This document shows, in pieces, positions 13,287 to 20,714 of a DNA stretch of 22,859 bases. The notes under the pieces are model-generated. The model ran no database searches, was not told the DNA's origin, and saw nothing but the letters and a program-made list of their open reading frames with translations. Source of the DNA: a virus. Within the stretch, counting starts at the first letter, position 1. Each line of letters starts with the position of its first letter. A program made the position numbers and the translations under genes. The stretch covers positions 1-22,859 of IMG/VR virus record IMGVR_UViG_3300029448_000472, one strand, 5' to 3'.

Positions 13287-14681
13287 ATGCCAAGCATAAA
13301 CAACTTCTTAAAAGGTGTACAGAACGGTCAGCCAGGAATGAAAGACTTCCGACATGCCTCAAGGCTTTACATAGATGACCATCACAAATTAGCACCAAAG
13401 CATAAGTTTTTATATCACGTGGTGTTTGACCTAGATGATTCTGTAAGTTTTAATTCATTCACAGAAGCAGAAAGACGAGAACTAAACATGCTTGTCAAAG
13501 CAGTTGACCTGCCAAGATATGACATGAACATTGAAGAAAAAGTGCAGTACAATAAAAAAATGTATCTAGCAACAAGGATTGTTTATGATCCGATCACTAT
13601 AACTTTCCATGATGATCATGCAGACACTGTTAACGCATTTTGGAAAAAATATTACGAATACAATATTGCCGATCCTGTACAACTGGGAGAAGCGGTACAG
13701 AATATAACAAAAGATGATTACTACAACACTGACAGAACATACACAAAATGGGGACTAGACACACCTAAGCAACGTAAAAAACCTTTCATTAGAAACATCA
13801 CAATATTTGTGTTGCACAATCAAAGATTCACATCTTTTAGTTTAGTCAATCCTGTGATAGGTTCTTTTAGTCATGACAACTTAGACCAAGCAGACGGCGC
13901 CGGCGTTTTACAAAATCAAATGCAAATACTTTACGAAACAGTAAGATACAATTCAGGAGTTATAAGACCACAAGGATTTAATAGAGGTGAGGGAGTTCCA
14001 GGATTTGCAACAATTCATTACGACAACGAACCTTCGCCATTGACAGTGTTGGGTGGTGGCACAAATAGTATATTTGGTCCAGGTGGGGTAGTTGACGGCA
14101 TAGGCTCTGTGATTAGAAATGTTCAGTCAGGAAATATATTAGGGGCAATTTTAAGTGCATCAAACACATACAACAATGCAAAAAAAATTAAAAAATCAGA
14201 TGCAAAAGAAGAATTAAAAGGCATAGCAAAAGAAGGTGTGCTAGAAGTTGGAAAACAGGCAGGCAATATCACTAATCCTGTGGCGGCATTCGCAGTTGGT
14301 TCAGTATTGGCTGTTGGAACAATCGCTTCTGCAAAAGGCACAACTGACAATAAGCAACCACAAGACAATACCGTAATAAACAACAGCGTACAGGACACAG
14401 TGAATTTTTTAAGTGCCAACGAAGCATACAACTTGATTACAACAGACACAAATGTGCGTGAGGAAATAGCGGCAGGAATATATTATAAAGATATCGGAAG
14501 TAGAAAAGGACTGACAGTTGCAGAATCCGATGTAGAGTATACTGCAAGTTCGGACAATGTCAAGACAGTGTATACAAATAAAGTGTCCACTGATATAAGA
14601 AAATTAGTGACAGAAGGTTACATTCAGATTGAAAGAGGTTCACTAGATGTTTCAATTGCAACAGAGAAAGCGGAACTGTAA
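13287..14681 (+). CDS. Tail-tube-fold virion protein, possible baseplate tube initiator
   Basis: 464 residues from ATG 13287; an upstream in-frame GTG at 13269 lies inside the promoter and is not used here. Residues ~40-220 look like a tube-fold: FLYHVVFDLDD, MLVKAVDLPRYD, YDPITITFHDDHADTVNAFWKKYY (compare WDPITITLRDD in gp19), IRNITIFVLHN and SFSLVNPVIGSFSHD. In T4 the tube-fold proteins gp48 and gp54 sit under gp19 on the baseplate, and gp54 starts tube growth; this is the most likely role, but which one cannot be told. The C-terminal ~210 residues are different: Gly-rich, with a helical linker and a hydrophobic run PVAAFAVGSVLAVGTIASA (331-349). The stop overlaps the next start as TAATG. 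Confidence 0.72.
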   Translation: MPSINNFLKGVQNGQPGMKDFRHASRLYIDDHHKLAPKHKFLYHVVFDLDDSVSFNSFTEAERRELNMLVKAVDLPRYDMNIEEKVQYNKKMYLATRIVYDPITITFHDDHADTVNAFWKKYYEYNIADPVQLGEAVQNITKDDYYNTDRTYTKWGLDTPKQRKKPFIRNITIFVLHNQRFTSFSLVNPVIGSFSHDNLDQADGAGVLQNQMQILYETVRYNSGVIRPQGFNRGEGVPGFATIHYDNEPSPLTVLGGGTNSIFGPGGVVDGIGSVIRNVQSGNILGAILSASNTYNNAKKIKKSDAKEELKGIAKEGVLEVGKQAGNITNPVAAFAVGSVLAVGTIASAKGTTDNKQPQDNTVINNSVQDTVNFLSANEAYNLITTDTNVREEIAAGIYYKDIGSRKGLTVAESDVEYTASSDNVKTVYTNKVSTDIRKLVTEGYIQIERGSLDVSIATEKAEL

Positions 14682-15058
14682 TGGCTGAATTTTATACAAA
14701 CTTGCCACCTAAAGATAAAGATGTGTTAAACAAAACTATTGAAAAACTGACCACGACACAGTATCAGACAGACTACCAATTCAATGCAAATGATTATGAC
14801 GCCGCTGTTGGGTTTTTTGTTAAGCGTGGCTTCAAACGATCGTCGGCTGAATCAACTGCTTATGTCATACTAGCACAGGCAAAAATTGATCAGGTAAATC
14901 CACAGGAAGTAATAGACAAATTAGGCCATGCTTCCGAAATACAGTTGTCCGAGCTAATAACAATAATTCTCAACGCTAATAGATACAAGTCAAGTAGATT
15001 AGGTGTTAGACAAACTTTAACTACAAAAGAAACTGTGTCTAGAAATATTCTAGACTAA
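14681..15058 (+). CDS. Conserved phage protein, unknown function
   Basis: 125 residues, mostly alpha-helical. MAEFYTNLPPKDKDVLN at the start, FNANDYDAAVGFFVKRGF in the middle, then AYVILAQAKIDQVNPQEVIDKL and LSELITIILNANRYKSSRLGVR. This pattern is familiar from T4-type marine phages (cyanophages and pelagiphages), where it sits near tail genes, but no function is known to me. Starts inside the stop of the previous gene (TAATG) and ends the same way at gp4, so the three genes are translationally coupled under one late promoter. Confidence 0.7.
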   Translation: MAEFYTNLPPKDKDVLNKTIEKLTTTQYQTDYQFNANDYDAAVGFFVKRGFKRSSAESTAYVILAQAKIDQVNPQEVIDKLGHASEIQLSELITIILNANRYKSSRLGVRQTLTTKETVSRNILD

Positions 15059-15498
15059 TGATTCCAAGATTTGCAAGAGGGAAATTTTATCCCAAAAATA
15101 AAGAAAAGTATGTTGGACTTAAAACCCCAACTTACAGATCAAGTTGGGAACATGCATTCATGAGGTTATGCGATGAACATCCAAACGTTTACAAATGGGC
15201 AAGTGAAAGCATAAAAATTCCTTACAGGCATCCTTTCACTGGCAAGTATACAGTTTATGTTCCAGATTTTTTTGTAGTTTATAACGACAAAAATAGTAAA
15301 AAACATGCCGAAATGATTGAAGTAAAACCAATGTCGCAAACCACAATGGAGATGGCTGGTAAAAGTATGGCAAAAAAGAAACAGGTAGCAATAAACATGG
15401 CCAAATGGGAGGCCGCCAATGCTTATGCTCGACAAAATAAATTAAGATTTAGAGTGGTATCAGAAGAACAATTATTCCATAACGGTAAACGTAAGTAA
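15058..15498 (+). CDS. gp4: Head completion protein gp4-like, nuclease fold
   Basis: 146 residues, close to T4 gp4 (about 150). FARGKFYPKNKEKYVG, YRSSWEHAFMRLCDEHPNV, WASESIKIPYRHPFTGK and YVPDFFVVY match the gp4 family (T4 pattern YKGKWKPRNPKKYRGDP.. FRSLWERTFMRFCD.. YFPDF). The PD-(D/E)xK signature is intact: PD at 69-70 and E-V-K at 88-90, with Glu31 as a further candidate. The T4 protein joins the filled head before the tail is added and may trim DNA ends; the nuclease activity is inferred from the motif. Its stop codon TAA forms part of the next late promoter. Confidence 0.86.
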   Translation: MIPRFARGKFYPKNKEKYVGLKTPTYRSSWEHAFMRLCDEHPNVYKWASESIKIPYRHPFTGKYTVYVPDFFVVYNDKNSKKHAEMIEVKPMSQTTMEMAGKSMAKKKQVAINMAKWEAANAYARQNKLRFRVVSEEQLFHNGKRK

Positions 15499-15501
15499 AT
15501 A
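15494..15501 (+). promoter_or_regulatory. Late promoter AGTAAATA for gp16
   Basis: TAAATA is made from gp4's TAA stop plus ATA, and ends 5 bases before ATG at 15507. Confidence 0.55.
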
Positions 15502-15506
15502 AGACG

Positions 15507-16031
15507 ATGACAAAAAAATTAGAAGATATTCTTAATTTACCAAATGTAAAAGAACAGTTCAAAGAGGTAGATAAAAAAGAAAAAGATAAAAAATTAAAGG
15601 ATACTGCCAACGGTGCATCATCAAAAAATTTAGATCCACAAACTAAGAAAAATTTAGAAAAAAGTTATGCAGAATTTGATAAGATAGCGGCGGCGTTGCC
15701 GCAGGTTAAAGGACTGGGTGAACTGTCTGATCTGGAACTTGATAAACTTGCCATAGAGGCAGAAGAAAGTTATAAGAATTTAATGGATCTCGGAATGAAC
15801 GTTGACTCAAGATACTCAGGACGTATATTCGAGGTAGCGGGAAATTTCCTTAGAAATGCCATAGATGCCAAAGCAGGCAAAATTGATAAGAAGCTCAAAA
15901 TGGTTGAATTACAACTTAAAAAGCAGAAGATTGATCAAGGCAATAAGGACGGTCCTGCGATAGAAGAAAGTGATGGATTCGTGATATCAGACCGTAACGA
16001 ATTAATGAAGAAACTACTGAAAAAAGACTAA
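15507..16031 (+). CDS. gp16: Small terminase subunit, gp16-like
   Basis: 174 residues (T4 gp16 has 164). The N-terminal ~60 residues are Lys-rich and probably flexible. Residues ~75-145 form long helices (LDKLAIEAEESYKNLMDLG, YSGRIFEVAGNFLRNAIDAK, KIDKKLKMVELQLKKQKI), as in T4-type small terminases whose central coiled coil makes rings. The tail (FVISDRNELMKKLL) fits the T4 gp16 end region (GSPTELMDEI). The small subunit recognises and regulates cutting of the DNA concatemer by gp17. It lies in the packaging operon, two genes before gp17. Identification rests on this layout and fold pattern, so it is less certain than gp17. Confidence 0.75.
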   Translation: MTKKLEDILNLPNVKEQFKEVDKKEKDKKLKDTANGASSKNLDPQTKKNLEKSYAEFDKIAAALPQVKGLGELSDLELDKLAIEAEESYKNLMDLGMNVDSRYSGRIFEVAGNFLRNAIDAKAGKIDKKLKMVELQLKKQKIDQGNKDGPAIEESDGFVISDRNELMKKLLKKD

Positions 16032-16034
16032 ATA
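16027..16034 (+). promoter_or_regulatory. Late promoter ACTAAATA
   Basis: TAAATA starts with gp16's TAA stop (16029-16031) and ends 6 bases before ATG at 16041. Confidence 0.55.
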
Positions 16035-16040
16035 TTGCAT

Positions 16041-16652
16041 ATGAGCACATTTACAGAGTATCTTACAGAAGCGGCCAAGTCATATGATTACAAAATCAAG
16101 GTAGCAGGCCCACTTGCAGATGATTTCAAGAACAGAATGGAAACTGCATTACAAAAATTTGAACTTGCAAAAATGTCAGCAGGTAAAAAGACACCAATAC
16201 AAAGTGTGCCTCTAGATTTTCCAGCGTTAAGCAACGAAGAAGTTACAATATTTGACGTAACTACTAACTATCCATGTTCAGTACAAGCATTAAAAGAATA
16301 TCTAGCAGACTACATGAATGTAAATGCGGCCATGATCGTTGTTAGAAGACCAGGTGAGCCAACTGAGGAATATCAGGACACAATGGCGAATGCAGGCAAA
16401 TCAGAATATGTTAACAAACTTATGGATATCGAAATGAAAGATGCTCCAAAAGTAAACAAAGATGAACACACAGGCGACAAGTACAACATGAGTCTGTTAA
16501 AAGAATTGTTAAAAGACAAATCTCCAGTATTACATGCCGCTGAAGATCCAGCAAACAAAGACGAAAAAAAATTACAAGACAGAGAGGACAAAAGCGAACC
16601 AAGTCCTTTTACAAAACCAACAAACCCACACCCAGACCCAAAAAGGAAATAA
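16041..16652 (+). CDS. Conserved phage protein, unknown function
   Basis: 203 residues from ATG 16041; a TTG six bases earlier is in frame but lies directly after the late promoter. Residues 1-110 look folded: TFTEYLTEAAKSYDYKIKVAG, MSAGKKTPIQSVPLDFP, VTIFDVTTNYPCSVQALKEYL, AAMIVVRRPGEP. This part resembles a conserved protein of marine T4-type phages found next to terminase genes. The C-terminal third is charged and proline-rich (SPFTKPTNPHPDPKRK) and probably disordered. No catalytic motif is visible. The mRNA is predicted to be leaderless. It precedes the acidic protein gene by 3 bases, and its 3' end contains the ribosome binding site of that gene. Confidence 0.7.
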   Translation: MSTFTEYLTEAAKSYDYKIKVAGPLADDFKNRMETALQKFELAKMSAGKKTPIQSVPLDFPALSNEEVTIFDVTTNYPCSVQALKEYLADYMNVNAAMIVVRRPGEPTEEYQDTMANAGKSEYVNKLMDIEMKDAPKVNKDEHTGDKYNMSLLKELLKDKSPVLHAAEDPANKDEKKLQDREDKSEPSPFTKPTNPHPDPKRK

Positions 16653-16655
16653 GTT

Positions 16656-17525
16656 ATGGAAATGATAGACGTATTACAGAAACTAAAAGAGATCGCTGAA
16701 ACTAAACCTGAATTGGTAAAAGACGCTGTGGAGAGTGTTGAAAAAACAAATCCAAAAGAAGTCACTGAAGGTGGCATGAAAGATTACCTACACAGTGAAG
16801 CAGAAAAATTGTCTAGAGAAGAGTTTTTAAAGAAGCATGGTGAAAGTTTAAGAGGTTTTTATAATGCAATCAATGGTTCGGAAGACGACGAAGACGACAT
16901 GGGCGAGGGAAAAATGATGAAAAAAGAAACAGTAAAAGAAGATATAAAAATATCAGCAGACACACCGCAAGAAGCAGGAATGATGATGCAGATTTTAAAA
17001 TTAGCAGGCGTACAACCAGTTGATGCAAAAATGATTGGCGGAGACGGAAATGATGATGACATGTCACATGACCATGATGGTATGACTCACTCACACCCAG
17101 GTGGAGATCAAGAGCATAACCACGATGACGATGCTATGGGCTCAATGCAAATGGCAAAAATGAGAGACATGATGACTGCTCCTGATCAAGAGAAAAAAGA
17201 TGAGACATTTGCAAATTCAATGGGTGACGAGAAAGAAGAACCAAAATATCAAGACACAGACACATTAGTAAATTTCCATTCAGGTGGCTTAGGTGCTCAA
17301 AGAAAGCAGTACAGAAAAGATTACCCAGGAGACAATCCAATGGCTGTGGAAGATACTATTACTGAAGAAGATCTTGCAAACAGTTTGAGAGCTCAATACG
17401 AAGGTTTCAAAAAAGCATATCAAGAAGCGGCTAAACCTGATTTCTTAGACATGGACAAAGACGGCAACAAGACAGAACCAATGAAAAAAGCCGTTAAGGA
17501 CAAAGAAGAGAAAGAAAAGAAGTAA
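16656..17525 (+). CDS. Acidic His/Asp-rich phage protein, unknown function
   Basis: 289 residues, very rich in Asp, Glu, Lys and Met. Three features stand out. Residues 112-119 hold QILKLAGV, similar to RITKLAGV in the 20715 protein. Residues 133-159 hold six His in HxH pairs among many Asp (SHDHDG, THSHPGG, EHNHDDD), a likely metal-binding loop. Residues 261-275 hold PDFLDMDKDGNKTEP, an EF-hand-like DxDxDG loop known from several marine phage proteins; the rest is a Lys/Glu tail. A structural, scaffold or chaperone role near packaging is possible but nothing decides it. Start is ATG with AAAAGGA 8 bases upstream, so this internal gene has a normal ribosome binding site; a second ATG follows two codons on. 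Confidence 0.72.
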   Translation: MEMIDVLQKLKEIAETKPELVKDAVESVEKTNPKEVTEGGMKDYLHSEAEKLSREEFLKKHGESLRGFYNAINGSEDDEDDMGEGKMMKKETVKEDIKISADTPQEAGMMMQILKLAGVQPVDAKMIGGDGNDDDMSHDHDGMTHSHPGGDQEHNHDDDAMGSMQMAKMRDMMTAPDQEKKDETFANSMGDEKEEPKYQDTDTLVNFHSGGLGAQRKQYRKDYPGDNPMAVEDTITEEDLANSLRAQYEGFKKAYQEAAKPDFLDMDKDGNKTEPMKKAVKDKEEKEKK

Positions 17526-17549
17526 TACTTTTCCTAACCACATCACAGC

Positions 17550-17557
17550 GTTAAATA
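17550..17557 (+). promoter_or_regulatory. Late promoter GTTAAATA for gp17
   Basis: TTAAATA ends 7 bases (CTACACT) before ATG at 17565. No Shine-Dalgarno sequence in the gap. Confidence 0.55.
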
Positions 17558-17564
17558 CTACACT

Positions 17565-19157
17565 ATGGCGTATGTATCATTAGATAGCGACCAAATTAAA
17601 AAGGCGCACAAGAAACACAAATACACCAAAGAGCAAGTCGAAAAACTTGAGAAGTGTATGCATCCTAAATCTGGACCATTGTTCTTTATGAAAGAATTCA
17701 TGAAGATACAACATCCTGTAAAAGGTTCGATCCCTTTTGTACCTTATCCATATCAAGAAAGATTAATTGAAAGTTACAACGATCATAGATTTTCTATTGC
17801 TATGCTACCCAGACAAACAGGAAAAACAACATGTGCATCTGGATTCCTTATTTGGTATGCCATGTTTAGACCAGATTCACAAATACTAATTGCGGCACAC
17901 AAATACGCAGGTGCATCAGACATTATGTCAAGGGTGCGTTATGCTTACGAGATGTTGCCCAGTTGGATCAAAGCAGGTGTAACACAGTATAATAGAAATA
18001 GTATAGAATTCGACAACGGTTCAAAAATTATGGCAACCACAACAACTGAAAACACAGGACGGGGTATGTCACTTACTTTAATATATTGTGATGAGTTTGC
18101 GTTCGTGCAACCACCAGAAAAAGCCAAAGAGTTTTGGACTTCACTATCTCCAACATTGAGTACAGGTGGAAAGTGTATGATCACAAGCACACCTAACTCT
18201 GATGAAGATCAATTTGCATTGATATGGAAAGAAGCAAACAAAAGATTTGATGAATATGGCAACGATAAAGTGATTGGCACCAATGGTTTCTATGCAATGA
18301 AGGCCCATTGGTCAGAACATCCAGAAAGAGACGAATCATGGGCAGAACAAGAACGTTCAAGAATAGGTGAAGAAAGATTTAGAAGGGAACACGAATGCGA
18401 ATTCTTGATCTATGACGAGACCTTAATAAGCAGTATTCATCTTGCTGACATGGAAGGCACGGCACCTGTTGAAACAACCGGACAAGTACGTTGGTATAAA
18501 CGTCCAACTCCTGGTCATACTTACATGGTATCGCTCGATCCTGCTATGGGTACAGGTGGCGACTATGCGGCAATACAGGTTTTTGAACTACCAACGTTTG
18601 AGCAAGTGGCAGAGTGGCAACATAACACCACACCAATGAATCACCAAATAAGAATTTTACAACAGATCAATAAGCACATTAATGATGCTATCATGGAAAA
18701 AGACTCAAGTGCATCGCCTCAAATATTTTACAGTATGGAAAATAATACAATAGGTGAAGCCGCACTTATGAGAGTAATGGATATTGGTGAAGAAAACATT
18801 CCTGGAATGTTTTTGTCAGAACCAATAAGGAAAGGACACAGAAGGAAATTTAGAAGAGGATTTAATACAACTGCAAAATTCAAAATTGATGCTTGTACAA
18901 AATTTAAAGAACTTATTGAAAGTGGAAAAATGAAACTTAATTCACAGTTATTAATATCGGAACTTAAAGACTTTGTAGCAAGTGGCATGAGCTACAAGGC
19001 CAAAGCAGGACAACACGACGACCTAGTAAGTGCTTGTTTGTTAATGACACGTATGATGAAAGTGTTGGCGGATTTTGATCCAAAAATATTTGAAAAATGG
19101 ACAGACAGGACATCGGAAATCAAACCAATGCCTGTGTTTGGATCATTTTACGGATAA
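17565..19157 (+). CDS. gp17: Large terminase subunit gp17 (packaging ATPase and nuclease)
   Basis: 530 residues; T4 gp17 has 610. ATPase domain: Walker A PRQTGKTT (82-89), Walker B LIYCDEF (172-178), coupling motif ITSTPN (206-211). Nuclease domain of the RNase H type: VSLDPAMGTGGDYAAI (322-337, Asp325 and Asp333), FYSMENN (Glu392) and QHDDLVSA (Asp485/486). All catalytic acids are therefore present. The motor docks on the portal, pumps DNA into the prohead with ATP and cuts the concatemer. The start is close to a late promoter and lacks a Shine-Dalgarno sequence. The stop overlaps the radical SAM start (TAATG), which links their translation. Confidence 0.97.
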   Translation: MAYVSLDSDQIKKAHKKHKYTKEQVEKLEKCMHPKSGPLFFMKEFMKIQHPVKGSIPFVPYPYQERLIESYNDHRFSIAMLPRQTGKTTCASGFLIWYAMFRPDSQILIAAHKYAGASDIMSRVRYAYEMLPSWIKAGVTQYNRNSIEFDNGSKIMATTTTENTGRGMSLTLIYCDEFAFVQPPEKAKEFWTSLSPTLSTGGKCMITSTPNSDEDQFALIWKEANKRFDEYGNDKVIGTNGFYAMKAHWSEHPERDESWAEQERSRIGEERFRREHECEFLIYDETLISSIHLADMEGTAPVETTGQVRWYKRPTPGHTYMVSLDPAMGTGGDYAAIQVFELPTFEQVAEWQHNTTPMNHQIRILQQINKHINDAIMEKDSSASPQIFYSMENNTIGEAALMRVMDIGEENIPGMFLSEPIRKGHRRKFRRGFNTTAKFKIDACTKFKELIESGKMKLNSQLLISELKDFVASGMSYKAKAGQHDDLVSACLLMTRMMKVLADFDPKIFEKWTDRTSEIKPMPVFGSFYG

Positions 19158-20710
19158 TGCAAAATAAAATTACTTTATGCCTTGGCGACAACTCTTCGGC
19201 AGATGCATGGGCACATAAACTTACACAAAAATATTCTGTAGAACAACAAATTGTGTTCCGTGGTGCAGTAACCAATGTTGATCAAAATTTGCAACACGGA
19301 TGCTACTATACCGGTCCTGTAAATCTACAGACAGCAGATATACTTGAAGTAAGCAAAAGATTCGACAAGATTGTTGTTTTAGATCAAAGTCAAGAGCAAT
19401 ACTCTCATTCGGATATTTTTGTTTCAATGTTTAGATTAGTGGAATTCCTAGAAGAGAAAGGTACAAAAGTAAAAATACTTAATGAAAAAATATTTTCAAA
19501 CATAAAATATTGGCAAAATTTAATTAAAAAAAATAAAAGTTTTTGTATAATGCCGTGGATTTATCATGGTGGATTAGGTGGCAATCACACCACTTGTAAC
19601 AACGCCGGCTTTGGCCATACACCATTAACAAAAATGAATGAAATTACTGATTGGCAGAAAGATAAAAATTTTACTGAGGTAAGACAAAAAATGCTAGCCG
19701 GAGTAAAGATAGACAGAAACTGTAATGCATGTTACAAAAACGAATTTATTAATGAACTCAGTATGCGACAGAATGATACCATAAAATGGGTAACCGAACT
19801 TGGATTGAAATCCACAAAAGATCTAGAAAATATTAAACAACCTTTGTATTATGAAATAAGGCCAAGCAATAAATGTAATATAATGTGCAGAACATGTGAA
19901 CCAAATTACAGCCACCTTATCGAGAAAGAAGCGGAAAAAATTACAGACAACTATCTAAAAACAATTTATCCTACAAAAACATGGGACGAAATGACAAACT
20001 TTCCTAGTGACATAGATCACATACATAGACTCTATGTTGCTGGAGGAGAACCAACAGTGTCTCCAGAACTTTATAATTTTTTACGGAAATGTATTGCAGA
20101 AAACAAAACAAATTTTAATTTTAGAATAAACACCAATGCAGTTAAAATTAACGATACACTCATAAAACTTTTCAAACCTTTTAGAAATCTAGGATTTAGT
20201 TGTAGTATAGATGGCATTCCAAGAATTAATGATTATATACGTTGGGGAACTGACACAAATACAGCGATAAAAAACATACACAAATTAAATGAAAATCACC
20301 AAATTGCATTCATATCTGTGGTAAGCATATACAATATTGCCAGCATAGGAGAACTGTTAAACTTTTTTGACCTGGAATTTCCTAATGCTGTTTTGCAACT
20401 ACAGAAAGCCGGACATCCACAAGATATACTGAGCCCATTCAATCATGTGGACACCGATAAAGTTTTACGATCGTTAGAACTTGCAAAAACTACAAAATGT
20501 TACTGGCATAGTGAAAGAGGCACAAAATCTATGATAGATGCACTGTATCAGCATTATGCAAGTTCACACAAGATAGATAATGATAAGTTAACCAAATTTT
20601 TCTATTATAATGATGCTTTAGACAGGTTTAGAAAGTCAAAATTAAGTGATTATATACCAGATCTTGAGGCCTGTAGGAGTTACACTCTGCAAGAACTAAA
20701 CAATAAATAA
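19157..20710 (+). CDS. Radical SAM protein with extra cysteine domain
   Basis: 517 residues from the ATG that overlaps gp17's TAA stop. The reading frame is open upstream into gp17, but this start gives coupling and a sensible N-terminus. Residues 1-115 form an unrecognised alpha/beta domain (ITLCLGDNSS, KIVVLDQS). Residues 128-195 carry FCIMPW, a Cys at 147, and CNACYKNE (189/192), the pattern of 'twitch'-type radical SAM proteins with an auxiliary iron-sulfur site. The core has CNIMCRTC (240/244/247, the Cx3Cx2C site for the 4Fe-4S cluster), VAGGEPT (295-300, SAM binding), and FRINTNAV and FSCSIDG strands. Such enzymes start radical chemistry on peptides, proteins, nucleic acids or sugars; the substrate here is unknown. 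Co-translation with gp17 suggests late action, perhaps on a virion or host component. Confidence 0.9.
   Translation: MQNKITLCLGDNSSADAWAHKLTQKYSVEQQIVFRGAVTNVDQNLQHGCYYTGPVNLQTADILEVSKRFDKIVVLDQSQEQYSHSDIFVSMFRLVEFLEEKGTKVKILNEKIFSNIKYWQNLIKKNKSFCIMPWIYHGGLGGNHTTCNNAGFGHTPLTKMNEITDWQKDKNFTEVRQKMLAGVKIDRNCNACYKNEFINELSMRQNDTIKWVTELGLKSTKDLENIKQPLYYEIRPSNKCNIMCRTCEPNYSHLIEKEAEKITDNYLKTIYPTKTWDEMTNFPSDIDHIHRLYVAGGEPTVSPELYNFLRKCIAENKTNFNFRINTNAVKINDTLIKLFKPFRNLGFSCSIDGIPRINDYIRWGTDTNTAIKNIHKLNENHQIAFISVVSIYNIASIGELLNFFDLEFPNAVLQLQKAGHPQDILSPFNHVDTDKVLRSLELAKTTKCYWHSERGTKSMIDALYQHYASSHKIDNDKLTKFFYYNDALDRFRKSKLSDYIPDLEACRSYTLQELNNK
20702..20709 (+). promoter_or_regulatory. Late promoter AATAAATA
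   Basis: Overlaps the radical SAM stop codon (20708-20710) and ends 5 bases (ACACT) before ATG at 20715, the same ending as at 13287. Confidence 0.65.
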
Positions 20711-20714
20711 CACT

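Noticed and set aside
19097-19156. Upstream start of the radical SAM gene inside gp17
   Set aside because: The ATG at 19157 gives a TAATG coupling and a natural N-terminus; the extension is gp17 in another frame.
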